31,293 nt of DNA, taken from contig DGTD01000106.1 of the NCBI GenBank assembly GCA_002396385.1, forward strand, positions 1 to 31,293. Reading direction: 5' to 3'. The stretch comes from Bacteroidales bacterium UBA4345 (lineage in GTDB: Bacteria > Bacteroidota > Bacteroidia > Bacteroidales > Paludibacteraceae). Shown in pieces: positions 1-7,757 of this stretch. The position numbers and the translations under genes are program-made. The number at the start of each line of letters is the position of its first letter. Position 1 is the first letter of the stretch. The notes beneath the pieces were generated by a model. The model saw only the letters and a list, made by a program, of their open reading frames with translations. It did not search any database and was not told where the DNA came from.

Positions 1-134
1 AATGTCTCCATAGGTGGCTGGCTGGCATTGGTACACCATTTACTCACAGTAGTAGGTGCACATTCCAACTGCTCGGATAACCACTTGTTTGTTCTCTTCT
101 TATCCGCAAGAACTACTTTGATTCTATTTTCCAT
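1..134 (-). CDS. XRE-family HTH regulator, partial (runs off left edge)
   Basis: The minus strand from an ATG at 134 is open for 44 codons to the window edge. It begins MENRIKVVLADKKRTNKWL and continues through a helix-turn-helix pattern (LSEQL, then APTTVSKWCTN), in which the second helix would be the DNA-recognition helix. Such short Cro/C1-type proteins are common in Bacteroidales, often next to restriction or mobile genes. The C-terminal part lies outside the window, so its partner genes and target cannot be judged. A TAATTTTG box on the same strand (180-187) sits about 45 bases upstream of the start and fits as its promoter. Confidence 0.75.
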   Translation of the reverse strand, partial: MENRIKVVLADKKRTNKWLSEQLECAPTTVSKWCTNASQPPMET

Positions 135-179
135 TCTTATTGTGCTGAGGTTGTACCTTATTATAATTAAATACGCGAA

Positions 180-187
180 CAAAATTA
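180..187 (-). promoter_or_regulatory. Bacteroidetes -7 box for the partial XRE gene
   Basis: Read on the minus strand this is TAATTTTG, a full match to the Bacteroidetes -7 consensus TAnnTTTG, 45 bases before the ATG at 134. No good TTTG -33 element is seen 19-21 bases upstream, so the call rests on the -7 box alone. Confidence 0.4.
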
Positions 188-265
188 GCTAATTTCCCAC
201 GAAATAACGAAGGAAAATCATCTTTTCTGCAAAATACAATCACTTTTATGCCTTTTTCTTCACTT

Positions 266-370
266 TTGTATCCTTTGGCTCCAAACTTGCAACCTTTTCA
301 TCCAAGGTTGCAACCTTTGAACTGGAGATTGCATCTTTTGCATCAATACTTGCATCCTTTTCTTCGTCTT
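266..370. repeat. Five degenerate 21-bp tandem repeats
   Basis: Five consecutive 21-base units start at 266, 287, 308, 329 and 350. Each opens with TTGYAWCYTTT and differs in its second half. The exact 21-base period (seven codons) means that on the minus strand the units read as heptads with a hydrophobic residue followed by Gln, as in RLQPWMK and RLQVWSQ. This looks like a heptad coiled-coil tail or its remnant. Confidence 0.7.
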
Positions 371-449
371 GGGACAAGCTGGGGACAAGCTGGGGACATT
401 ACCGCCATTATCTTTTACATAGCTTGGGTTCAATCCCCATTCATGAAGG

Positions 450-471
450 AAGCAAAGAACGTTCTTTGCTT
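450..471. repeat. 22-bp perfect palindrome
   Basis: The sequence centred on AACGTT is perfectly self-complementary over 22 bases (half-site AAGCAAAGAAC). It lies in non-coding DNA with no T-run after it, so it is more like a protein-binding site or cruciform than a terminator. Its function is unknown. Confidence 0.6.
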
Positions 472-542
472 GGCAAGGCGTCAAAGCCAAGCGCGGGAAC
501 ATCCATACAAGAGAAATCAAGCGAAAAACATATATTTTGCGA

Positions 543-587
543 TTTAAGTGCGATTTTTGCGAGAAAACTACAAAAATCGAACTTAAA
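543..587. repeat. Long AT-rich inverted repeat
   Basis: Arms 543-558 and 572-587 are complementary at 15 of 16 positions around a 13-base loop. The arm is TTTAAGTGCGATTTTT. There is no adjacent gene end that clearly needs a terminator, so it could be a stray terminator, an mRNA stem or a mobile-element end. Confidence 0.45.
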
Positions 588-963
588 AATGGGGTGAATA
601 TCGATTTGGGGAATATTATTCTTATCTAATCAAAAGGGACGTAAAGAGGAATGGGCTAATAAAAAAAATGTCAAGATTGGCAGTTTTTTAATGTAAAACT
701 TGTGTGGAAGTACAAAAACGTCATTTTTGCTCCGTAAAAAGTTGCCAATACTGGCAGACATATAATGTATACGATGGAGATAAAAGAGTTCGGTATCTAA
801 GGCTGCTGATAGAAAGTTGATGCCTTTGAATGAACATTGGACATCTATCTTATCCATGTCGGAGTAAACAAACAAGCCGATTGTTTATTTTCTTCTTCTG
901 TCCCTTACTTTTCTGCCTATCATGTTGTTTTTATGCTTTTTCTCTGGCTTTCTTTCTGAGTTT

Positions 964-994
964 TTTGTTTTTGTGACAGAATAATTTAACTTTG
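964..994 (+). promoter_or_regulatory. Bacteroidetes promoter for the 1012 lipoprotein
   Basis: A -33 TTTG (964-967) and a -7 TAACTTTG (987-994) are separated by 19 bases, matching the Bacteroidetes consensus TTTG-N19-21-TAnnTTTG. The -7 box ends 17 bases before the ATG. Confidence 0.7.
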
Positions 995-1011
995 CGAAAA
1001 CAACTTATTTT

Positions 1012-1647
1012 ATGGCAAACAAAATACTTAAACTGTTTACAGTGACTTCACTGTCTGTTGTCTTGGCATCGTGCAATTCTCCTTCTGTTGAACGTAAGGA
1101 TGCCGGCGTTTCTGTTAATGATTCTGTTCCTGCGTGCGATACCATGCTTGTGCGTGTGGCCGATTGTGGACTCCGTTCTATGTCGTTGGTGAAAGAGGGT
1201 ACCTATGGTAACGATACCTTCCGTGTTGTGGTTACCGACAGCACCGTTCACAATGGAAAGTTCTTCCCTAACAACCTGCTGAAGGTTGTTCTTGGCAAAG
1301 ATACCAGCGGGCAGAGTGTCTGCAGGTATTATGCGAATGCTGACGACAACTACACTTACGCCCTTTTGTCTTTTGCCGGTAAGTGGACCAAGGAATTCCC
1401 TTCTAAAACAAAAGACAAGGTGACGGTTGATGTGCTGTTGGGCGTTAAGGGCGACGCTTCTATCAAAGGCATGAACGCGCTCTCGTTCCGTAACTGGGAA
1501 TTTGCCGACCTCGAATACAAGTCTATTGTTATTAAGGGCGATAAGGAACTTGACGGTAAAACGGTTGAATTCGCCGATACGGCCAGCATTGTCGACGGCC
1601 AGTTGGTGGTGAAGGGTGGTTTCACTTACCAGAAAGTGGAGGAGTAA
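1012..1647 (+). CDS. Predicted lipoprotein of unknown function
   Basis: This 211-residue protein starts MANKILKLFTVTSLSVVLASC. A positively charged tip, a hydrophobic stretch and the lipobox L18-A19-S20-C21 predict signal-peptidase II processing and a lipid anchor on Cys21. The mature part is rich in beta-prone, charged segments and has no motif I can name. The start is supported by the signal peptide and by a consensus promoter 17 bases upstream, and the gene ends in a strong terminator, so it is a single-gene transcript. A 215-codon frame on the opposite strand (1048-1695) was rejected because it has no signal, motif or promoter. It is probably an envelope lipoprotein, but its role is unknown. 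Confidence 0.8.
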   Translation: MANKILKLFTVTSLSVVLASCNSPSVERKDAGVSVNDSVPACDTMLVRVADCGLRSMSLVKEGTYGNDTFRVVVTDSTVHNGKFFPNNLLKVVLGKDTSGQSVCRYYANADDNYTYALLSFAGKWTKEFPSKTKDKVTVDVLLGVKGDASIKGMNALSFRNWEFADLEYKSIVIKGDKELDGKTVEFADTASIVDGQLVVKGGFTYQKVEE

Positions 1648-1695
1648 ATCTTTATGATCCGCTTTATTTGCAAAGTGGGTATAATAATTATTCAT

Positions 1696-1733
1696 AAGGC
1701 AGTGGCGTTACGTTTGGCCACTGCCTTTTTTGT
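1696..1733 (+). terminator. Rho-independent terminator after the lipoprotein gene
   Basis: Arms AAGGCAGTGGC (1696-1706) and GCCACTGCCTT (1717-1727) form an 11-bp perfect stem with a 10-base loop, followed by a T-rich tail. Confidence 0.85.
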
Positions 1734-1775
1734 TTTTGTTGTAGGTTGTTTTCTTTATGCTGTCTGGTGTTTGCG

Positions 1776-1964
1776 TTACCGCTTTTTCTTGTCCTTTTGG
1801 TTGAATAATACTACGGCTGTTACCGCTAATACGAAAGCAAGAGGAACTCCCCATATAAAATACCCCCTTTCTCCTGTAAGCATTACCATTAACGGCATGC
1901 ATAGTAACGAGAGGAGGCCTGTCCCGAGAAGGAGGATTAATAGATAGAGCACTGTTTTTTTCAT
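1776..1964 (-). CDS. Small two-helix membrane protein
   Basis: A 62-residue protein with two hydrophobic segments (about residues 4-30 and 35-54) separated by a short GERGYFIWG turn, and a basic C-terminal tail NQKDKKKR. The positive-inside rule would put both ends in the cytoplasm. It lies downstream of the DUF4197 gene on the same strand, but a strong terminator stands between them, so it probably has its own promoter, which I could not identify. The lack of known motifs prevents a functional call. Its composition and membrane pattern make it more likely real than the overlapping frames. Confidence 0.5.
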   Translation of the reverse strand: MKKTVLYLLILLLGTGLLSLLCMPLMVMLTGERGYFIWGVPLAFVLAVTAVVLFNQKDKKKR

Positions 1965-2001
1965 GAACTTGTTGCGGATTGGTTTTGTAGACTTTATTGG
2001 T

Positions 2002-2042
2002 AAAAAAAATGCCCTGAAAAAACGGGTTCGCTTTTTCAGGGC
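2002..2042 (-). terminator. Terminator for the DUF4197 gene
   Basis: On the minus strand GCCCTGAAAAA (2042-2032) pairs with TTTTTCAGGGC (2021-2011), followed by a run of eight T (the A-run at 2002-2009 on the plus strand). It lies 16 bases past the stop codon at 2058. Confidence 0.85.
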
Positions 2043-2057
2043 AATAAGGGGAGATGA

Positions 2058-2924
2058 TTATTTCTTGTCGAGCATGCCGAACACACTTTGCAGAACGTCG
2101 CTGACACGGGCGCTCGCATTGTGGCGGATGTCGTTCTCTTTTTCCGAAACTTTCAGGAACAGGCCGTCTAGTGCCTTGCCCGTAATATAGTCCGAAAGGT
2201 CTTTGTTCACCAGGTCGATAGATGCCAGCGATGCTATGTGCTCCTCTTTCAACACGCCCGTCAGTTTGGCCAGTTCCAGTGCTGCCTTCACTGCGCTGCT
2301 GTCGAGCAGTTCTACCAACTTGTTGTTGTAGGTGGCATAGGTGCTCCAGGCCTGGGTCGGCGTTATGTTTGCTATCTTAATGGTGTTGAGTGAGTTGGTG
2401 ATGCTTGGCATAAACGCACTCTGCAGGTTGGTGTAGGTGTGGTCTTTCAAATAGCTGGTGGCCGCGTTGTCTTCTCCGAACAAGATGTGTTTCGCATCGT
2501 CTATCGACATGCTGGTTATGGCTCCTACAAACGTGTCGACCGATTTGGGCGCTGCGTTCTCGGCGGCACGGTTAAATAGGGTGATGATGGTGTCGGAGCT
2601 CGGTATGTTTACGCCGGTGGCGTTCAACACCGAATTGAAGGCCTGGTTCGATGCCAGCGACTGTACAGCCCCAAAGGTGGTTATCGCTTCTTTCGGCAGA
2701 CCAATCTTTACCGCTGCGTCGGCCAGGTAGCCGTCTTCTGCTCCCAGTTTCTGGGCGGCCGTCTCGATGCCGACTTTCAGGGCGGCTTTCAAGCCACTGG
2801 CAATGTCGACGCCTCCGCCGTTCCCACCGTTGCTGATGGCGTTTATTACTTGTTTGGCAGCATCGCTCTTCAGTATTTCTGATGCGGTGCTGATGGCTGA
2901 TGACAAATTCTTCAGTAAACCCAT
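2058..2924 (-). CDS. DUF4197 family protein
   Basis: A 288-residue protein matching what is known of the DUF4197 family: the N-terminal SGLKAALKVGIETAAQKLG block, the central MSIDDAKHILFGEDNAATSY block (about residues 137-157) and the C-terminal DYITGKALDGLFLKVSEKE block with IRHNASARVSDVLQSVFG. Many relatives carry a signal peptide or lipobox; this one starts MGLLKNLSSAISTASEIL and has no clear export signal, so it may be cytoplasmic or the export signal is cryptic. It lies 91 bases downstream of the glycosyltransferase gene on the same strand and ends at a strong terminator. The biochemical role of the family is not known to me. Confidence 0.85.
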   Translation of the reverse strand: MGLLKNLSSAISTASEILKSDAAKQVINAISNGGNGGGVDIASGLKAALKVGIETAAQKLGAEDGYLADAAVKIGLPKEAITTFGAVQSLASNQAFNSVLNATGVNIPSSDTIITLFNRAAENAAPKSVDTFVGAITSMSIDDAKHILFGEDNAATSYLKDHTYTNLQSAFMPSITNSLNTIKIANITPTQAWSTYATYNNKLVELLDSSAVKAALELAKLTGVLKEEHIASLASIDLVNKDLSDYITGKALDGLFLKVSEKENDIRHNASARVSDVLQSVFGMLDKK

Positions 2925-3015
2925 ATTGTTTAGTGTGTTTGGTTATACGATTCTCTTTTTGTTTGTATACCACCTCCCCGGTTGCTCCTGGAAGATGCCG
3001 CAGATGGCGGAGCGC

Positions 3016-3945
3016 TTATTCTGTCTTTGTCCCCGAGAAGTACGCTTTGTTCAGGCACAAGCGCCGGCACAGGCTGTTGGGCAGCCATCTGAAATGTTTG
3101 CCCAATAGGTAGCCGCTTACTTTGAAGACGCTCTGCACCACGAAGCGAGCTATGTTCTTCACGTCGTATTTCTTCCACAAGGCGGCAATGATGTATTTCG
3201 CCTGTCGGCCGCCTTCTCCCATCGACGAGAATTCTTTGAAGAGTTGTTCGTTCTCTTTCTGCGATACGCCTTGGTCGAAGAAGCGGTGGAATATCTTCTT
3301 GCAGTCGTAGTTGTGCGAGTGTCTTACCACTGCGTCCGCCTCGTAGGCAATGGAGTAGCCCGACTTTATCACCTTGTAGGCGAATAGCATGTCTTCGTTG
3401 AAGATGTTGTGGTCGTTGAATCCGTCTAGTTCCCAAAAGGTTTCGCGTTTATACAGGGCGCAGACGTTGGAACAGAAAATGACCTTTATGCCCATCTTCT
3501 TCTTGTCTTTCTCGCTCTTTATGTGGCTGGAGGTCGGGTAGTTGAAGTTCCTCGACAGGTATTCAATCGGGTTGCTCTCGTCCGCAATCTGTCTTCCGAA
3601 CGCCACCACCACATTCTCGTCCATGTGCTGGAGCAGGTTCTCAATCAGGTGGTTGTCGGCCGGTATGGCGTCTTGTGTGAAGAATAGCAGGTAGTCGGCC
3701 TCGCTAAGGCGGGCACCGTCGTTACGGGTTGTCGCATGGTCGAACTCTTTCCTCTCAATGTGCCGTATCTCTATCTTTTCCGAAGTTTTGTAGGTAGCGT
3801 TAAAGACGTCCACATTGCACTTTTCTGTAATGGTGTTCATTATGAACACTTTGTTCGGAGGCACCGTCTGGTGCTCCAAATTCCCCAAAAGAAGTTGTAG
3901 CTTTTCGTCTGGGTTACATGTGGGTATGATCACATCTACTGTCAT
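3016..3945 (-). CDS. Family 2 glycosyltransferase (rhamnosyltransferase-like)
   Basis: A 309-residue GT-A type transferase. It opens with the nucleotide-sugar-binding strand VDVIIPTCNPDEKLQLLL, has the EFDHATTRNDGA segment (about residues 67-78) typical of rhamnosyltransferase-like GT2 enzymes, then LLFFTQDAIPAD with the metal-site region, and later GFNDHNIFNEDMLFAYKV, carrying the catalytic-base type acidic pair. The C-terminal part is basic and amphipathic, suggesting membrane association. It starts four bases after the stop of the flavin reductase gene, so the two are co-transcribed. The likely role is addition of a deoxysugar to a surface glycan; donor and acceptor cannot be read from sequence. 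Confidence 0.85.
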   Translation of the reverse strand: MTVDVIIPTCNPDEKLQLLLGNLEHQTVPPNKVFIMNTITEKCNVDVFNATYKTSEKIEIRHIERKEFDHATTRNDGARLSEADYLLFFTQDAIPADNHLIENLLQHMDENVVVAFGRQIADESNPIEYLSRNFNYPTSSHIKSEKDKKKMGIKVIFCSNVCALYKRETFWELDGFNDHNIFNEDMLFAYKVIKSGYSIAYEADAVVRHSHNYDCKKIFHRFFDQGVSQKENEQLFKEFSSMGEGGRQAKYIIAALWKKYDVKNIARFVVQSVFKVSGYLLGKHFRWLPNSLCRRLCLNKAYFSGTKTE

Positions 3946-3949
3946 AGGC

Positions 3950-4462
3950 TCAATCTTTGGCCCAAACTTTTTCTATTTCGGCTATATATACCTTGTGAAA
4001 ATCGTTGTTTGGGAAGTTTTTTGTGATAATGTCGGTGTCGAGGAATTCTTTTGGATCGAATATCTTGCCGTATATCTTTTTGCACTCCATTACCAGTCGG
4101 CCTTCTTCAAATGCCATGTTCCCTTTCTCGGTCTCTATCGCCGTCAGGCCTGCTTCCTTTATCTTGTCGCAGTCTCTGCCGCTCTTCCTGCCGCATATCA
4201 TCAGGGCTTCGCGGTATTGTTCCGGCAAGACGGTGAGGGTGAATTCCTTTTCTTCCTCCAAAAACTCAAAGGTGTAGCGTTGCGGACGGATGAAGATGAT
4301 GGCGACGGGCTTGTTGAACAAGATGCCCATTGCCCCCCAGCTGGCTGTCATGGTGTTGAATTTGTCTTTTTTGCCTGCTGTAACCAGCATCCATTGTTTG
4401 CCTATCAGGTCGAATACGTTGTCTTTCAGTTCCGTCGTAGCTAATTCTTTGAAGTTTCTCAT
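3950..4462 (-). CDS. Flavin reductase family protein (flavoredoxin-like)
   Basis: A 170-residue FMN-binding split-barrel protein. Recognisable blocks are WMLVTAGKKDKFNTMTASWG (about residues 24-43), where the T-M-T-A-S-W stretch contacts FMN, then KPVAIIFIRPQRYTFEFLEE, and later RLVMECKKIYGK. Relatives reduce or carry FMN and are often annotated flavoredoxin. It is the promoter-proximal gene of a pair with the GT2 gene. A weak promoter (TTGG at 4518-4515, TTAATTTG at 4495-4488, minus strand, spacing 19) lies about 25 bases upstream. The link between a flavin protein and a glycosyltransferase is probably only positional. Confidence 0.85.
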   Translation of the reverse strand: MRNFKELATTELKDNVFDLIGKQWMLVTAGKKDKFNTMTASWGAMGILFNKPVAIIFIRPQRYTFEFLEEEKEFTLTVLPEQYREALMICGRKSGRDCDKIKEAGLTAIETEKGNMAFEEGRLVMECKKIYGKIFDPKEFLDTDIITKNFPNNDFHKVYIAEIEKVWAKD

Positions 4463-4566
4463 TTTTTTCTTGTTGTGTTTTGTTATTCAAATTAACTCAA
4501 TCAGTCGTTAATTTCCAAGTGTTTTTTTGTTCTTCTCGTGCTTATTTTAACTTTTTTCCACATGTT

Positions 4567-5325
4567 TTACAGCAGAGCCTCGTGTGGAATTTCTGTTATC
4601 CGGGTCGTTTCCAGCAGTTTCTGGCCGGTTATCCGGCGGTGCACCTGCATGGTGGCTACCACGTCTTTTTGGCAGTAGGTGGCAATCCGGTCGTAGTTCT
4701 TCTCTTTGTAGAAGACACCGGCTACCTCGCTGCCGTCTATGTCGTCTTTCGGGCTGGGCACTCCCAGCACCTGGCACAACAGTTTCAGTTGGGCAGGGTA
4801 GCGGTAGGCTCCGCATTTCCACATTTCCATCGTGTCTACAATGGGCATGTCCCACGGCTTCTTGTCGTATATTTTAAGCAGGTCGGGTACGGTTACGCCC
4901 AATATCAGCATTCGGCGCACAATGAACGGTATGTCGAACTCTTTTGCGTTATGGCCGCATAGTTTGTTTATGGTCAGCTTTTTCTGCGTCAGCATATTCG
5001 AAAAACTCTCTACTATGCGCCTTTCATCGGTGCCGAAGAACGAACTTACGCAGAAACGCTGGCTGCCGTCTTCCTTGTCGGGGTAGTAGGCTCCGAACGA
5101 TATGCAGACGATACGCCCGAATTCGGCGTAAAGACCTGCCTGCTGGATGCGTTCTTCCGGACTCTGGTCTGCGGCACTCTCGTCTGTCCCTGCGGCTGTT
5201 TTGGCCAGTTTCTCCTCCCAAAGGTGACACATTGTCTCGTCGCTTTGGTCCACCAGGCTTTGCATGGGTGCTGTTTCTATGTCTAGAAATAGTATGTTTG
5301 AATCGGCTACTCCTTTTGTGCTCAT
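4567..5325 (-). CDS. PolB-like 3'-5' exonuclease (DEDDy)
   Basis: A 252-residue protein of the predicted 3'-5' exonuclease family related to the proofreading domain of DNA polymerase B. All DEDD motifs are visible: ExoI FLDIET (D15, E17), ExoII GHNAKEFDIPFI (the conserved N-x3-F-D) and ExoIII YCQKDVVAT, a Y-x3-D pattern placing it in the DEDDy group. It is a stand-alone nuclease without a polymerase domain, as usual for the family. It is expected to trim 3' ends of DNA or RNA in the cytoplasm with two metal ions. It is divergent from grpE, with 185 bases between the starts. That region has two near-identical 22-base direct repeats. Confidence 0.88.
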   Translation of the reverse strand: MSTKGVADSNILFLDIETAPMQSLVDQSDETMCHLWEEKLAKTAAGTDESAADQSPEERIQQAGLYAEFGRIVCISFGAYYPDKEDGSQRFCVSSFFGTDERRIVESFSNMLTQKKLTINKLCGHNAKEFDIPFIVRRMLILGVTVPDLLKIYDKKPWDMPIVDTMEMWKCGAYRYPAQLKLLCQVLGVPSPKDDIDGSEVAGVFYKEKNYDRIATYCQKDVVATMQVHRRITGQKLLETTRITEIPHEALL

Positions 5326-5336
5326 GTCGTGTCGTG

Positions 5337-5388
5337 AAAATTTTCTGCAAATATGACACTATTTTCAAAATTTTCTGCAAAAATGGCA
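5337..5388. repeat. Two 22-base direct repeats in the exonuclease/grpE divergent region
   Basis: Copies at 5337-5358 and 5367-5388 match at 20 of 22 positions and are offset by 30 bases. Each holds AAAATTTTCTGCAAA. On the minus strand each ends in a near-match to the -7 box (CATATTTG and CATTTTTG), so this may be a duplicated promoter element for the exonuclease gene. Confidence 0.6.
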
Positions 5389-5510
5389 GTTTTTTGTACC
5401 TTTTTCTGCCATTTGAGGTCGTCGCCTCCTTTTGGTCTGTATTTTGTAACACTACATGAAAGTGGCTTTTGGCCATTAGTGTGTCAGAAAAATAATAAAG
5501 ATTAAGATAT

Positions 5511-6134
5511 ATGAGCGAAGAAAAAGAAGAACTGAAGCAGAATGCCGAACCTCAGGAAGAAAATGCCGGACAGACTGCGGATGGCAGCGCTGAAAACACC
5601 GGTGAGGCTGCGGCTGAACAACAGCCTGAACTTTCACCCGAGGAACTGGCTGCTAACAAAATTGCCGAACTCGAGGCTAAGGTCGAGCAACAGCACAACG
5701 ACTACCTGCTGCTCTATGCCGATTTCGAGAACTACAAAAAACGCAACTTCAAGGAAAAGACCGATGCTATCTGGGCTGCGAAAAAAGGTATTCTTGAAGA
5801 TATGCTTTCGGTTATCGACGACTTTGAAAGGGGCATTAAGGAACTCGACAAGGTCAACGCCGATACGGTCGACTCCTTTAAGGAGGGGTATGAGAACATT
5901 TACCGCAAGTTCTTGAACTTTGTCAACCAGAAGGGTGTTTCGGTTATTGAGACCAAAGACCAGGATTTCAACACCGATTTCCACGAGGCGGTTGCTATTA
6001 TTCCTGCTCCGGGCATGAATAACAAGGTCATCGACTGCACCCAGAAGGGCTATATGTTGGGCGACAAGGTTATGCGCCACGCCAAGGTGGTGGTGGGGCA
6101 GGATGCGAATGCTGATAATAATGAATCGAAATAA
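5511..6134 (+). CDS. grpE: Nucleotide exchange factor GrpE
   Basis: A 207-residue GrpE. An acidic, Gln/Glu-rich N-terminus (1-55) is followed by the long dimerising coiled coil (about 55-100, including [18 protein letters not shown]), the [16 protein letters not shown] segment and the C-terminal beta domain ending [13 protein letters not shown], the region that contacts the nucleotide-binding domain of DnaK. It drives ADP release from DnaK. dnaJ starts two bases after its stop, so they form an operon; dnaK is not in the window. No CIRCE-type inverted repeat is seen upstream. A small hairpin (ATGGCAG/CTGCCAT, around 5383-5415) is present, but its role is unclear. Confidence 0.97.
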   Translation: MSEEKEELKQNAEPQEENAGQTADGSAENTGEAAAEQQPELSPEELAANKIAELEAKVEQQHNDYLLLYADFENYKKRNFKEKTDAIWAAKKGILEDMLSVIDDFERGIKELDKVNADTVDSFKEGYENIYRKFLNFVNQKGVSVIETKDQDFNTDFHEAVAIIPAPGMNNKVIDCTQKGYMLGDKVMRHAKVVVGQDANADNNESK

Positions 6135-6136
6135 TT

Positions 6137-7291
6137 ATGGCTGCAGATAGAGATTATTACGAAATACTGGGGGTCAGTAAAACGGCTACCGATGCCGAGA
6201 TTAAGTCGGCTTACCGTAAGATGGCTGTCAAATACCACCCAGACCGACAGCAAGACAAGTCTGAGGCTGAGAAGAAACAGGCCGAGGAACTTTTCAAGGA
6301 GGCTGCCGAGGCTTATTCTGTCTTGAGCGACCCGCAGAAACGCCAGCGTTACGACCAGTTCGGTAAAGCGGGTGTCGATGGCGGTGCCGGTGGCTTCGGT
6401 GGTGGCATGAACATGGAGGACATCTTCAGCCAGTTCGGTGATATTTTCGGCGGTTTTGGTGGTTTCGGTGGCTTCGGTGGCGGCTCGCGCGGCCAGCAGG
6501 TCAACCAGGGCTCCAACAATCGTGTCAGGGTGAAACTCTCGCTGAAGGAGATTGCTACTGGTTGCGAGAAAAAGGTGAAGGTGCCGCACTATGTGCCGTG
6601 TCCCGACTGTAACGGTACCGGTGCCGAGGGCAACGACTTCTCTACTTGTTCGGCCTGCAACGGTACGGGATATGTTACACGTGTGCAGCGTACCATTCTT
6701 GGCGCTATGCAGACCAGGTCGACTTGCCCGACTTGCGGTGGAGAGGGTAAAACCATCAATAAAAAGTGTAAGAGCTGTAAGGGCGAGGGGATTGTCAGAC
6801 AAGAAGAGGTGGTCTCTTTCAACATTCCCGCTGGCGTGCAGTCGGGCATGACGCTTACTGTCCGTGGCAAAGGTAATGCGCCACGCCATGGCGGCGTTCC
6901 TGGCGATTTGCTGGTGGTGATTGAAGAGGAACCGCACGACGATTTGCTGCGCGATGGCGACGACCTTATCTACAATGCACTTATTCCTGTCTTTACGGCT
7001 ATTCTTGGCGGTACCATTGAAATACCTACGGTCGATGGAAAGGCTAAAATTAAGGTCGAGCCCGGTACTCAACCCGATAAAGTGCTCCGTTTAAGAGGGA
7101 AAGGACTGCCTCACCTGCAAGGTTATGGGGCGGGCGATTTGCTCGTACGCATCGGTGTGTATATTCCCGAAAACCTGTCCCGCGATGAAAAGAAGGTCTT
7201 CGAGAAGTTCCAGGATAGTCCTGCCAATTTCGAGCCTACCAACTCGGCCCGAAAGGTCTTTAACGACAACTTCAAACAGATGTACGATTAG
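6137..7291 (+). CDS. dnaJ: Chaperone protein DnaJ
   Basis: A 384-residue full-length type I DnaJ. The J domain (1-75) carries the HPD triad at residues 34-36, which stimulates DnaK ATPase. A Gly/Phe-rich linker with short GGFGGFGG repeats follows (about 80-120). The zinc-binding region (about 155-218) has four C-x2-C-x-G-x-G modules: [24 protein letters not shown] and CKSCKGEG. The C-terminal substrate-binding and dimerisation domains follow and include the [19 protein letters not shown] block. It is co-transcribed with grpE and ends at a strong terminator. All key residues are present. Confidence 0.98.
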   Translation: MAADRDYYEILGVSKTATDAEIKSAYRKMAVKYHPDRQQDKSEAEKKQAEELFKEAAEAYSVLSDPQKRQRYDQFGKAGVDGGAGGFGGGMNMEDIFSQFGDIFGGFGGFGGFGGGSRGQQVNQGSNNRVRVKLSLKEIATGCEKKVKVPHYVPCPDCNGTGAEGNDFSTCSACNGTGYVTRVQRTILGAMQTRSTCPTCGGEGKTINKKCKSCKGEGIVRQEEVVSFNIPAGVQSGMTLTVRGKGNAPRHGGVPGDLLVVIEEEPHDDLLRDGDDLIYNALIPVFTAILGGTIEIPTVDGKAKIKVEPGTQPDKVLRLRGKGLPHLQGYGAGDLLVRIGVYIPENLSRDEKKVFEKFQDSPANFEPTNSARKVFNDNFKQMYD

Positions 7292-7311
7292 TAGTAAATG
7301 CGTATATACAG

Positions 7312-7349
7312 AAACGGGGAATAGGTCTTGCGCCTATTCCCCGTTTTTC
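7312..7349 (+). terminator. Terminator of the grpE-dnaJ operon
   Basis: Arms AAACGGGGAATAGG (7312-7325) and CCTATTCCCCGTTT (7333-7346) form a 14-bp perfect stem with a 7-base loop, followed by T residues. Confidence 0.9.
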
Positions 7350-7421
7350 TTGTGCCTGTCTGCTGGCGGCAGATGCCCTGCTCCGCTCTAAACGCGTGCC
7401 ATTCCCCTGCGGCTACGCCGG

Positions 7422-7748
7422 TTAGCGTTGTGGCTCGAAAAACAAGAGCTTTCTTAATTCGCCGTCGGTGCTTTCTGCTTTAAGGTAATACGATTTTCCT
7501 ACAACGGGATTGGCTATTACTATTTTCAGCATGCATTTCTCTTCGGGAGCTTCTATGGTGGTAGCGCTGAATTCGTTCATTTCGCCATCTAGCAGGCTTA
7601 CTTTCAATTCACGGTCTAAAATCATGTCCATCATAATTTTGTCGCGGCTGATTTTCATCCCTTCTGAAACGTCTGTCAGTTTGTTTAATGGCAAATAAAG
7701 TTCTTTGCCAAAATCGCAGTTGCTGATGCCTATTTTTTTTGCTCCCAT
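7422..7748 (-). CDS. Conserved small protein of unknown function
   Basis: A 108-residue soluble protein with no signal peptide or membrane segment. It is alternating beta/charged in character (KELYLPLNKL, KEAPEE-like acidic turns, KIVIANPVVGKSYYLKAES). It starts nine bases after the stop of the ApbE gene, so it is co-transcribed with it. I cannot assign a family. Being tied to a flavin transferase suggests a link to envelope redox, but that is only positional. Confidence 0.65.
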   Translation of the reverse strand: MGAKKIGISNCDFGKELYLPLNKLTDVSEGMKISRDKIMMDMILDRELKVSLLDGEMNEFSATTIEAPEEKCMLKIVIANPVVGKSYYLKAESTDGELRKLLFFEPQR

Positions 7749-7757
7749 CTTTTGTCT

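Larger units (their letters stand above)
135..1011. other. Gene-poor intergenic stretch with repeats and palindromes
   Basis: I see no convincing gene in these 877 bases. The stretch holds a degenerate 21-bp tandem repeat (266-370), a direct repeat of GGGACAAGCTGG (371-394), a 22-bp perfect palindrome (450-471), a long imperfect hairpin (543-587), and a weaker inverted repeat (676-689 with 736-749). A minus-strand frame of 86 codons (260-520) spans the tandem repeat and reads as hydrophobic heptads at its C-terminus. It could be a decayed fragment of a coiled-coil protein, but it has no recognisable domain or clear promoter. Confidence 0.5.

Noticed and set aside
266..370. A CRISPR array from the 21-bp repeats
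   Set aside because: The units are degenerate, directly adjacent and have no unique spacers, and no cas gene is present.
248..547. A 99-codon plus-strand frame in the gene-poor region
   Set aside because: It crosses two repeat families and the palindrome, and has no promoter or recognisable domain.
1048..1695. A 215-codon frame on the minus strand opposite the lipoprotein gene
   Set aside because: It has no signal, motif or promoter, and the plus-strand gene has a lipobox, a consensus promoter and a terminator. It is a shadow frame.
6450..6483. Short GGTGGTTTC-type repeats as a mobile or regulatory repeat
   Set aside because: They encode the Gly/Phe linker of DnaJ, which is expected.
6050..7072. 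A 340-codon minus-strand frame opposite dnaJ
   Set aside because: dnaJ is unmistakable on the plus strand; the opposite frame is an artefact of its codon use.
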